A stretch of DNA of 64,000 nt from Fulvia fulva (Eukaryota > Ascomycota > Dothideomycetes > Mycosphaerellales > Mycosphaerellaceae), in contig NC_063015.1 in NCBI RefSeq assembly GCF_020509005.1, positions 5,442,501-5,506,500 of the forward strand. The letters are read 5' to 3'. Below are positions 55,029 through 64,000 of this stretch, in pieces. The notes beneath the pieces are model-generated. The model was given only the letters and a program-made list of their open reading frames with translations, made no database searches and was not told the DNA's origin. Every line of letters begins with the position of its first letter. Within the stretch, counting starts at the first letter, position 1. Both the position numbers and the translations under genes were made by a program.

Positions 55029-56300
55029 ATGGCCGGTCCATTGTCGCTTCGTGCCACCAGCACCATTCAGGTCATCCTCGCCCAGTCCACATTCCCGGCT
55101 GAAAGCACCGACTTCAACTTCGACGACACATATGGGACGTTCACTGTTCATCGTGTACTCACCGAGCCCATAGCTGTGCGATGCACCACATGTGGTAAGC
55201 TTCATAGCTTCAAGATCGACCCGCATGAGTGGAAAGTTGAGGTCGACGAAAACGCCACGCCCAGCGCAGGAGAAGTCAATTCATTGGGAAGCAATGTCAA
55301 GTACGTTCATTTCCACGGTATCGCGATCACACCACCTCAGATCACTGACATTGAGGACCACAAGACACAGACTGACGACCAAGAACATGTCCACACAATC
55401 AGCACAAAAGTTGAGATTGCAGCTGTACTGAATAATCTACAAAAGCAGCTCGGAAATCTGCAGCTGGGCTATCACCACTGGCTGTTTGCATCAGAGAATT
55501 GTCGAACCACCACCTCTATCTCCAGCAACCTTGAGACCTTTCCGCTGTCCACAGCCAAGAAGGTTGCCTTCATCAGAACGGCATGGCTCCGTCTCTTGGA
55601 TAGTATGTGCGAGCCACAATGTATCAGCGCTGGACCTCTCTTCAACGACCACATCGGCGTGCATCTCGATCAGTGGCTCATGAAGATCAAAAAAGGACCG
55701 GGTCTCGGCTCTCTCGTTGTCCTTCTTCGCGGCATGAAGACTGCTGGTGTACTTGACGTTGAGAACGCATCCATTAGTGAAAGCTCAAGACGCAGTCATC
55801 CGATGGACAGAATGAATCCCAAGCAGATGCTCACCGTTGAGAAAGTATCCGCATGCAAAAGCTTCCGATTCAGTCAGCAGGCTAGCACACTTGACCCAAA
55901 GCAGATTCTCGCCTGGCAGGATGTTTGCGAGAAGATCGTGCTCCGAGCCCATGACGCCGAGGGGACGTACTTTGCTTGGCAATTCTCTCCCGAAGGTGAC
56001 TTTCGCGCTCCGTCATTCGGTGTACGTGAGATGCTCAGAGAGCTTGCGGTGAAGAACAGCACTATCAGGTTCTTCCAGAAAAGGCACACGAAGAGTTCCG
56101 TCGATCTTGACACCCAGCTTGCTCGAGCGTTGAACGGCGTGATGAATGTGCTTGGACCGCTCGCACTTTACAAGGCGGATGCGACGCTTCAGGCTCAGTC
56201 TGCGGTAGCTGTTCGCGAGAAAGTACTTGCGAAGATGAAGGCAGGAGCATATGGTCGTATGCATGGAAGTTTCATTCAGGCCGTGAAACGTGTGCAGTAG
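55029..56300 (+). CDS. Unknown fungal protein, 423 residues
   Basis: Start chosen at 55,029 (MAGPLSLRATSTIQVILAQ), where AACAACATGGCC gives a good fungal start context; the frame extends 25 codons upstream. A CxxC pair (VRCTTCGKLH) lies near residue 75 and may bind metal. The rest is predicted soluble with helices. No transmembrane segment, no signal peptide, no RIP and no intron apparent. I do not recognise a family. Confidence 0.72.
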   Translation: MAGPLSLRATSTIQVILAQSTFPAESTDFNFDDTYGTFTVHRVLTEPIAVRCTTCGKLHSFKIDPHEWKVEVDENATPSAGEVNSLGSNVKYVHFHGIAITPPQITDIEDHKTQTDDQEHVHTISTKVEIAAVLNNLQKQLGNLQLGYHHWLFASENCRTTTSISSNLETFPLSTAKKVAFIRTAWLRLLDSMCEPQCISAGPLFNDHIGVHLDQWLMKIKKGPGLGSLVVLLRGMKTAGVLDVENASISESSRRSHPMDRMNPKQMLTVEKVSACKSFRFSQQASTLDPKQILAWQDVCEKIVLRAHDAEGTYFAWQFSPEGDFRAPSFGVREMLRELAVKNSTIRFFQKRHTKSSVDLDTQLARALNGVMNVLGPLALYKADATLQAQSAVAVREKVLAKMKAGAYGRMHGSFIQAVKRVQ

Positions 56301-56582
56301 ATTTAACGGTGAGTGACTTCCGCCCATACATAGATGTGAAAATGTAGCTGCATTCTGAACCTTCTAGTCGTCATCACCTCGACCTTCTCTTCCCTCTGAG
56401 CTCGAAAGACTGATATCTTAAATGTACGTCGACCGTCAATCTAGTCTTCAACGGCCTGATGTTCCAGTCTTCCATCGCTGCTGCGTGATTGTGCGGCCTA
56501 GGTACTATGATGCTCCCCTTTCCTTTACCTTCTGCTTTGACAAACTTGTGATGCGAGCCAGCGACACTAGAAGAAGAGAGTG
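56301..56582. other. Intergenic between convergent genes
   Basis: 3' flanks of the 55,029 gene and the minus-strand 56,583 gene. No gene seen. Confidence 0.5.
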
Positions 56583-59500
56583 TTAGCCACCGTGATGGAA
56601 TGATGTCGCTTCTAAGCGTGAGAGGTAGTCTGTGCAGCTAAAGCCCCAATAGGTTCCATCACACAGCGCGGGAACGACGTACCTAGTCACACTATACCCA
56701 GCATCGTACATCGCCGCCACAAAATCTTGCCACCTGAAAGCAGTCTGATCCTTACGGAAGATTCGTCCGAGAACAGCCTGACTTGCTCTGTTGATAGGGA
56801 TCCGGTCGCCTGGCGAGACTGGCTCTTCCAGTATCTCATCCTCAATCGCCGGCTCATCAACGTCATTGTTGTCTTCTTCGTCCTCGAACCAACGTGGCGC
56901 CATCTCCCGAATGAGAGCTAATGCCGCATCTTGCTGTTGTGTCCGATCTTTCTTATTATCCCTTTTCCGCTTCTTCTTGTCTATGCGAGTGTTTTTTGGG
57001 CTTGTAGCCGCTCCTTCAGTGCGTGGTGCTAGTACGGCTTTCGCATTGACAGCGGCTTCAGCTCTTAATTTTCGTCGCATAAGTGTTCTGGCTTTGTCCT
57101 GCGATAGTTCTCGTATCTCATCTTGGATCTGCTCCAGATAAGCATCTCCCTTAAACTTGCTAAGCAGTCGAGCCTCTAGACAGCCATCAATGCCCTCCGG
57201 GCTCACCCGCGACGCCGGGGTCTTTTTCTTGTTGTTGGTCCTACAGCAAGAAGCCAGTCAGCAGGGCTATACAAGAGTGCTCCGGTGGGTCAGATGCCCA
57301 CGGCCTGTAAGAGAGACCATGTGGTCCACTCTTGCTCTACACACCTCATCTGCTCCAGTCGCGCTTGGCGTAACGCTTGCCAGAACTCCCTCAAGGCACG
57401 ATGTGCGATGGACTGCTCTTGCAGCCGTTCCTCGCCATCGGTAACCCCTCTTGGCCAAGGCGCTTTCTCGCAAAACGCCTGAAGTCGTACGGCCGCCGGG
57501 GATAGTTTCGCATCTGTCATGTCTAATCTATCGTACGATGTGTTTTTCTCAATGTCGGCGACACAATCTTCATATAGATTGCGGAATTGTCCCGTGATCC
57601 GAGATTCGTTATGACTGAGCATGCCACTGACCTGAAGCAGTTTTCGTAGTTCCAATCTCTTCTTCTCATCTGCAGGTGCGACCCAGGCACAAGGTCGACT
57701 GGCATCGAATCCCTGCAGGATATCTTGTATTGCCGCGAGGTCACCTATGACATCAATCAGACCAGTGAAAGAGGCGTCTACACGATCATGTTCGTTCTCA
57801 TGGTCCAGGAGGCTGGCCTAACTGTCAGCCGCAGTGCAGAACTCAGGTAGGTTGGGTCATACTATGTCGCATACGCAACTGAATCCAACGGATAAAGCCT
57901 GTTGTCATTTTCAGGCATGCCGCTAGCCCAAGTCAAAGTCCACAGAAGGGGATCTGCCTCAAAGTCTGGTAGCGGTCAGCAGGTGCGGCACAATGAGATG
58001 TTGATGAGGCCAACGTGAAGGGGTAGCAAGCTCTGGAAAAATTCCACGCGAGAGGCACACAAATGCAGACGGAAGTGGACGTTTGGCTAGAATACGTACC
58101 AGAGCGGGTGAGGGGTTCGACTTTCACAGTTCCAAGCTTTGTGAAGTGCTTAGTGGTTATGTCCACGTGGGTGGTAGCGGTGGCTCTTTTGTACATATTG
58201 TGCCTTTCGAACCGCTTTTGACGCTGGATAAGTTTTATGAGCTCTTTCTCCGCTTCAATCAAGGCCCACAAAGTAGCATCTTTCAGAGCCTCAGCTGCTG
58301 CCTGTGTGAGGAGGACGTCAGCAGCAAGTTTGCGACCCCCATGGGCTTCCCAATAGAGGAGTGGACCATTGTCTTTGGGGATGGCTCCAGCGCATTGGGA
58401 AACATACCAAATATATTTCTGGTGGAGTTGAGTCAGGGCGGCGGTCCCACGTATCTTCCAAAGATTTCAGTGTCTTTTGCTTGAGTTAGTCGCCGCAACC
58501 CATGGAGGATGGTAATCCTCACATTTGCGAGTGTCTTGGCCTTGATTGTAATGGCATCCCATGATTGAGCGCGATATACCTGATGCTGCCACAGTCGACG
58601 GCACAGGGTGAGCCACTTACCACTCGCTGTTTCCAGAGCAAATTCTTTGCTACCGCTCAAGCTCTCAATCCTTCGCTCGGCGTACTCTGGCTGAGTCTGC
58701 AACATCTCGAGTTCGTTCTCGGCGGCTGTGAAGCGCTCTCTCGCAATGTCCATGATGTTCTTTGGATCTAGCACGTGCGGGCTCGGCGCAGAGTGCCATA
58801 ATCGCAGTATCTGTGGCGGCAAGACGGACCCATCCTCGAGGAAGCCTTTACTTGAAGCATCCCGCCACTTGATATGGCCAGTAGCTGCCGCGTACTTGCT
58901 TAGCGCATCAGAAACACATCGCAGAAACACATAGATTTCTTCTTGCGTGGCAAACGTCCTCTCTGCCATGGCATAGCCCACTTGATAACGAATATGCGAC
59001 ATCTCTACGTCGAGTGTCCCAAGAGCTCCGGCGTTATCGCCTATCATCTTGTTCCCAGGGCATTGAAGCTCTGTGCTACCAGACCTTTCTCGAGAGCAAG
59101 GTACGACACTTTTTCATCGTGTTCTGTCCATCTTTGTGGATCATATCTGGATCGCACATCTAGCAGTCGCAACAAAGCTGAAAATTCGTCGGCCAGGGAC
59201 TCGACGTTCAAGAAGGGTGCCAACCACATTGCTCGATGTTGACGCTTCTCTACCCAGTCTCCGTCGTCGAAAGTAAACTGTGGCCAGGCTGTCATTTCGA
59301 GATATGGACGGATCTCGCGGAGAAGAGCTGATCTCTCTCCCTGGCTTTTGAGCTTCCATGACTCGAGAATGGCGTCGCCTGATCAGACAGTGCCAGTCAG
59401 TGCACCCGCACGTGAGATGTGTATTCCAGGCAAATCAGGCAGCAGGAGCCAACATACCATGAGATGCCACTCTTGCTTGAATGTAGACAAAGCTTTCCTT

Positions 59501-59788
59501 CACGGCTGTTGAGTGCCGTTCAATGGTTCGCCCGGCTTCTTCGTCGCCGAGCTCTTGATCATACGCTTGGTTGTCGCAGTCCTGCCCACGCACTGTTTGG
59601 AGTTGATTACGAGAGCAATCGCAGTCCTCCACTCCTGATACATGGATACTTGGAGGAGCGTATATCCGGATGTCCTGGTCATTCGGGAGTTGCTTGAGTG
59701 GACGTTTGAGGTCGGCAATTGTGCTCCACTCGCGAGCTCGGCGTGCAACGATCTTATCGATGATCTCTGACTCATCGTCGAGTTTCAA
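56583..59788 (-). CDS. Multi-exon ipa-like fungal protein (model partial)
   Basis: Coding segments follow each other on the minus strand. Exon 1 starts MKLDDESEIIDKIVARR at 59,788 and ends at 59,458; intron 59,457-59,379 (GTATGT..CAG). Exon 2 runs to 59,085; intron 59,084-59,005 (GTCTGG..TAG) is less certain but keeps frame. Exon 3 (MSHIRYQVGYAMAERTF) continues to about 58,600-58,440. Later pieces include LIEAEKELIKLIQRQKRFER near 58,270-58,200, a segment in 57,655-57,290, and the last exon about 57,242-56,583 with a basic stretch KKKRKRDNKKDR, an acidic linker and INRASQAVLGRIFRKD followed by FRWQDFVAAMYDAG. That last pattern, a helix then W-x-DF-x-x-AM-x-x-x-G, is typical of the large fungal ipa-like family. 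Function unknown. Middle splice sites unresolved. Confidence 0.65.
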
Positions 59789-60321
59789 ACAGACTTTGCT
59801 GTGTTTTCGGTCGCTCGAAGCTCACGCTCACCAGCCTTGTGCTAGCCAGGTCTTGCAGCTCAAACCTGCTTCTCTTGGTTGCTGCCGCATCCGGCTATCA
59901 CGTATTGATGAGCTGAGCTCTGTCACTTAGGCTCAGACAAAGCAGCACACAATAGTCGCTGCTGAACAAAGGACACCGCTGTGCTCGAGAGCCAATGACA
60001 ACATTTGTCGATCTGGAGTGCTCTACGAATTCTCAGCCCACAGATATATGCTGTAGCCAGGCGCGCACTCCATCGCCTTCAACTTGTACGTCGGTATGTC
60101 CCCGCTGGGTTACTCTCGTTACCATGAAGAGAAAAGCCACTTGCAGCATGGGTGATCGCATACCTCACTGTATCCTCGGTGTTTAGTAGACTGATATTGC
60201 GAATAATGTGCTACGTAGGACTCCAATCCATTTAAGTGCAAGAGTATCACCTGGTCTCTGTTCTTGATCCTCACCCGAGGTCCATCAAGTGAGCTTTCCC
60301 CGAAAGACCGTCCCTGATCAC
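59789..60321. other. Intergenic, no gene supported
   Basis: Promoter side of the 56,583 gene and 3' flank of the 60,322 gene. Only short ORFs. Confidence 0.5.
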
Positions 60322-60978
60322 TCAGGTCAAGTCTTCATATTTCGAAGCAGGTGGAGGAGTGTATGTACCGCCAAGCGCTCTGCCCCATGGGATACTGTCG
60401 TACTCTACCCTAGCGCTCTTCACCTGCCACGACCCTGCTTTCGTCCGCTGCATGGAGAACACAGACATGTCCTGGGTCACAAAATGCGACTTTCCAGCAA
60501 CCTCTCCGATTCTCCGAAGCCAGATAAGCTCGTGGCAGTCGACCCAGAAGCCCACTGTGCTTTGCTTTGCTGTTGACGGGATACGGGTCTCAAGCTCTTT
60601 GACGAACTCTGCACGAGACTTGTAGACTGGCTGGTCATTGATCTGACTTATCAGTGAGTGGTAAATGCTTGCGGATGAGGCAAAACGTACATCTCCCCCG
60701 AACGAAGACGGAACCGCGTTGGAGTATAGCTGGAAGTCTTTGTCGTACAAACCTTTGGCAAGCTTCTGCCATCCTTTCTCCCGCTTCCACATTGCTTTGT
60801 TGAGCTCGATGAAAGTCTCGGCATCCTCGCGGTTGATGGTGTCAGTGCACGTATCCCGCGTCTCGATAACGGGGCCCAGCAGTTCGTCATGAGGGAAGGA
60901 TGAGACCATGCCGATGGAGCATCCCAGGGCGAGGAGTATAGTGCTGATCTTCAATGTAAAAGCTGAGGCTCGAGGCAA
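60322..60978 (-). CDS. Secreted protein, 218 residues, unknown family
   Basis: Single-exon ORF starting MPRASAFTLKISTILLALG with a clear signal peptide (hydrophobic ILLALGCSIGMVSS, cut probably near residue 28). The mature part has few Cys (in DTCTDT and VDCHEL), a Trp/Lys-rich segment (MWKREKGWQKLAKGLYDKD) and GFWVDCHELIWLRRIG. The pattern of short helices followed by strands resembles an NTF2/SnoaL-like fold, but this is a weak impression. No RIP. Candidate extracellular protein. Confidence 0.72.
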   Translation of the reverse strand: MPRASAFTLKISTILLALGCSIGMVSSFPHDELLGPVIETRDTCTDTINREDAETFIELNKAMWKREKGWQKLAKGLYDKDFQLYSNAVPSSFGGDVRFASSASIYHSLISQINDQPVYKSRAEFVKELETRIPSTAKQSTVGFWVDCHELIWLRRIGEVAGKSHFVTQDMSVFSMQRTKAGSWQVKSARVEYDSIPWGRALGGTYTPPPASKYEDLT

Positions 60979-61982
60979 ATAACGTATACGCTCTTAGAGA
61001 GTAGCAAATGAAGAAGATGATGCTGATGAAGCTTTCTGGGACGATCCGTTGCGAGAGGCAGCTTTTATATGTCGATGACGAGAGCAGTGTATCGCAAAGA
61101 ATCGAAAAGCGGCTCGCTGCCGTTTCTGCCAGTAGCAGGCGCTCATGTGTGGGTACAACTCCAGGCGAATCGTTTAGCAGAGCCATCCGCTGAGCCATGG
61201 TGTTACCACATGCACTCCACAATATCAAAGGAAGGCATGAGCATCATCACTGACCAGAAACAATATGAAGATCTCGCCGAGGAACGCCACCTCCGCTGTC
61301 CGATCCGAACTTCTCAGCGATCTTTCCAGACCGGAGCCAATGGAGACGCCCATGTGCGCCTGCGAGATCTTGAAACAATGAAAGGCGTAGTTGCTGACTG
61401 CATTGACAATATACCTAACGGCCAAGGCGAAAACAGAGATGCAGAATGTTGCCGTTGCCGCACGATTCGGGGCAGTCCCCTCAATCGAGAGCATCTGGTG
61501 CATATGGGCAAGCATAGTCGTGGAGAAAGATCGTCATAAATGTATACGAAGAGCTTTCCGTTTCATTCAACGAATTTCTTCTTCTGGCGCGCTGTATAGT
61601 CAGTCAAGCCATCGCCCATGAAGCGTTGAAGTTGCCCCAGGTCACAGGGAACATACTACTGCTGGATCCAGGAACGCCCCAGTACGGCATGGATTACATC
61701 GCACATCGCCAAGCTATCCTGGGATTCTGCATTGTAACCCAGGGATGAAGCTCATCAGCCGTAACGGCATCGCCGTACACAGGCTCAATCTCATCAACAG
61801 AACTGCGACACCCTGCTGCATCGTCGCAGACCTCCTCGCCACGTTAAAAAATACGAGTCGCAACAGAAGACATTGCTGTATGCCTGTGGTAGAGGGAAGA
61901 AGGTCATTGATGGTCATCCATGGATACAGACTCGAGGGCTCCCAGCCCACGTGATTGTGCCTCGCCATGAGATTGGAAATGA
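60979..61982. other. Intergenic, no gene supported
   Basis: Overlapping ORFs on both strands (61,069-61,539 plus; 61,225-61,515 minus) have no domain. Contains the promoter of the 60,322 gene. Confidence 0.5.
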
Positions 61983-62411
61983 CTACTTTGCGACGGCTGC
62001 TTCACAATTCCCATCTTGATCGAACTCGACGCATTCTGTACCGCCATTGATTATGTATGCGTCGCCATTAGGCTTACGGCCAACACGGACACCTCCACCC
62101 CGGGTGTTGTATGGGTCGTAGTAGACGTTGGTGTTTCTGCCAGATTGATCAAGCTGCCTGAAGATTGGACCGCGTTGCTGGCCCCAGGGTCTGTAGTTTC
62201 GTGCGTTCTGCCATTGATACAGGTTCAAGGGATCGCGTCCGTTGTAAACAAGACGTGGTTCTGGAGAGGCTTCACGTGCAACGATGGCATTCGGCTGTGA
62301 ATGGTTAAACTAGCCCAAGACCTGGTAAGGAGGTGTACTTACGTTGGAGTCCAAGACAGGAAGAGCAGAGGCAATTGATGCCAGGGCCACGAGGAAGACT
62401 TGAAGCTGCAT
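61983..62411 (-). CDS. Small secreted protein, two exons, candidate effector
   Basis: Exon 1 is 62,411-62,343 (23 codons, MQLQVFLVALASIASALPV), a signal peptide; the 48-nt intron 62,342-62,295 begins GTAAGT and ends CACAG with a CTAGT/TTAAC-like branch region; exon 2 is 62,294-61,983 (103 residues and stop). Splicing keeps the frame exactly at a codon boundary (Asn23 to Pro24). Total 126 residues. The mature part contains NLYQWQNARNYRPWGQQR, a Gly/Arg-rich turn (NTRGGGVRVGRKPNGDAY) and two Cys near the end (ECVEFDQDGNC), which could form one disulphide. No family recognised. Size, signal peptide and repeat-rich neighbourhood fit an effector-like secreted protein (inference). Confidence 0.82.
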
Positions 62412-63105
62412 GTCGTCGTCGACACGATTCAAGATGTTTGGTAAGTTGACTGGAGTGAAAATTATCCCGTGAGGTAAGCTCAATGCTGTGTCGATCTTGA
62501 CGGGCCGGGCTTGCTGATGCTTGGCTGTAGATGGTTGATGATGTTACTCTGTAGTGTTTTAATGGCTTGGTAATGACTTAGTACTAAGTAGTTGCAGACA
62601 ATTGATAATGCCTCATCACTCGTCCCGTGCTGGTACATACGAAAATATACTCGTATTCTGATCTTCAAAAGAGGTATTGCACTCGCCCGTAGCCGCTGTG
62701 TAAGGGTGATTTCCATAGATCATGGTTGTGTACCCCAGCAGATGGCTGAGCAAGCTTCGATCCGAGCAGGGTCCAGCTGTCGAACTGCCAGCTCACGCCA
62801 GAACGCGAGCCACGTATATAGATTAGACTTTACCAGGCTGACCGAACTTCTAGATATTGTCACTGCGTCTCTTCGTATTGACATGGCTGAATTCTGGCTC
62901 TGACTGTACTACAAGGCCATTTAAGCCGGATCATGGCCGCTAATGCGCGGCTGTAACGACAGCAGTCTATCCGTCCACGATGCATCATCCAGATCCGGCC
63001 GCAGTCAGCTCAGCGACTTGATCTGAATTAGAATCGGGGCGTAAAGACCAAGGTGGAGTAGTGCGAGAATGCGAGTGTCGCGAATGTTCTTTACTCGCAA
63101 TTCAC
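62412..63105. other. Intergenic, no gene supported
   Basis: Promoter side of the 61,983 gene, then anonymous sequence with short ORFs only. Confidence 0.5.
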
Positions 63106-63410
63106 GTGCGATTAACGTTCTTCGCACACTCCCTCTTAGGCGGTCCTTCGTTAGGCTTACTGCCTGAGGCTATAAGATTTTCCCGGAAGGCGATAGCGAT
63201 GTCGTAGGTAAGCTATCGGTAGCGACGATATAGCGTCGTGTTGAAAGTAATAAACTAAGGCCGTATACGGGGTACCCAGCTACCTTTACCGTCGTTACCG
63301 TCGTTACTACTATACGAGTAATGACATGCGATAATACGAGCTATCGCTATACTCAACTACAGTCTTAGCATCGCACGCGCGAATATACGTGCGAGGAACG
63401 TTATTCGCAC
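63106..63410. repeat. RIP-mutated short element bounded by 22-bp palindromes
   Basis: The palindrome GTGCGA-NN-AACGTT-NN-TCGCAC occurs at 63,106-63,127 and 63,389-63,410. The about 260 bp between is TA-rich and RIP-like (GCTATCG and TCGTTACCG repeats), in contrast to both flanks. It could be a small MITE, a solo fragment or a degraded satellite. No target duplication found. Confidence 0.55.
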
Positions 63411-64000
63411 ACACCAGCTCCACCCTGGTGAAGACTATATTCCAAAGAGTGCACGCAAGCTGGGGTGAAATCAGTAATCATCCATACCGTCTGCACAGAT
63501 GAAGGATCTGAAAGGCGCATCCGCACAAAGATCACTCGTGCCGGGACGGAGAGGTCGTCACATGTTGGCTAACGCCTCGCACTGCATACGATGCCGCCTT
63601 CCAAAGTAGTTCCATTGCTGCACTCAGTGGCGGTGATCACGACCAAAATGTTTGACCCGTGCACACAGCCCAGTAATGGCTGTCGCAGGGTTCGACATTC
63701 AGCGTGCCATACATAGCGACTTCCAGCGAACATGGCTCATCGTTGAAAGACGGGCGGAAGGCTGGCACCACGCCATTATACTTTGATGTAGATGGCTTCA
63801 GACGACTCTAACGTCGGATGACCGCGTGGCAGACTGTACCTGGTGGATACACGCTCTTATGCGTATGTTCTGTCACATCGTGCCTTTGTTGAAAGACTAG
63901 GTACCACTAGAATTTCTCGACAATCAGGACCATAGAGTGATGCCGTTGAGCACGGTACATGCACTCGCTTTAGCACTTCCTGGGTGTTCAAAAAGGCGGG
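63411..64000. other. Intergenic, no gene supported
   Basis: Ordinary composition to the window edge; no ORF with a recognised domain. Confidence 0.5.

Noticed and set aside
61069..61539. 156-codon plus ORF
   Set aside because: No domain, overlapped by minus ORF; lies in the promoter region of the 60,322 gene.
1..64000. tRNA, rRNA or origin sequences
   Set aside because: No cloverleaf, A/B box pair or rRNA segment was recognised by eye; a tRNA scan would be needed to exclude one.

Overview
The window looks like chromosomal DNA of a filamentous ascomycete (Pezizomycotina; a Dothideomycete of the Mycosphaerella type is my guess). The evidence is spliceosomal introns of about 48 to 80 nt with GT..AG ends, fungal gene families (GH18 chitinase, GH55 glucanase, small secreted proteins), chromodomain gypsy elements, Tad-like LINEs and Fot1/pogo transposons. 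Repeat-induced point mutation (RIP) is obvious: most transposons are stripped of CA and TG, full of TA, and carry TAG/TAA where Gln or Trp codons stood.

Layout. 1-9.7 kb is solid RIP-mutated LINE: copy A (- strand, running off the left edge) and copy B (+ strand) sit head to head as a large inverted repeat, followed by the 3' half of a different LINE (copy D). 9.7-12.35 kb is ordinary sequence holding a small MITE with 41-bp terminal inverted repeats and a 9-bp target duplication. 12.354-14.219 kb is a complete but RIP-killed Fot1/pogo element. 14.2-20.3 kb is an island with a frameshifted pseudogene, a two-exon GH18 chitinase and a decayed ORF. 21.2-27.5 kb is a second, internally deleted pogo copy split by a 5.1-kb LINE (LINE-2). 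27.57-44.76 kb is a three-level nest: an old RIP-mutated chromodomain gypsy element (gypsy-1) is split by LINE copy C, which is split by a young chromodomain gypsy element (gypsy-2, - strand) with intact gag and pol ORFs, equal-length 416-bp LTRs and no RIP.

Right of about 44,756 the composition becomes normal. 46.0-47.9 kb is a decayed minisatellite built on a 13-bp palindromic core. From 48.8 kb genes are frequent: a conserved-looking ORF broken by one in-frame TAA, a small basic protein, a truncated GH55 gene, a probable SMI1/KNR4-like protein, a 423-residue unknown, a multi-exon ipa-like gene, a 218-residue secreted protein and a two-exon 126-residue secreted protein whose first exon is short and easily missed.

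The most unusual observations are a decayed antisense ORF between pol and the 3' LTR of gypsy-1; strongly one-sided RIP in LINE-2 with a spared 5' end; a stem-loop kept just before the 3' tails of at least three diverged LINE families; a likely self-priming primer-binding site in gypsy-2; the MITE; and the palindromic minisatellite. All family calls come from motifs read by eye; no database search was possible.
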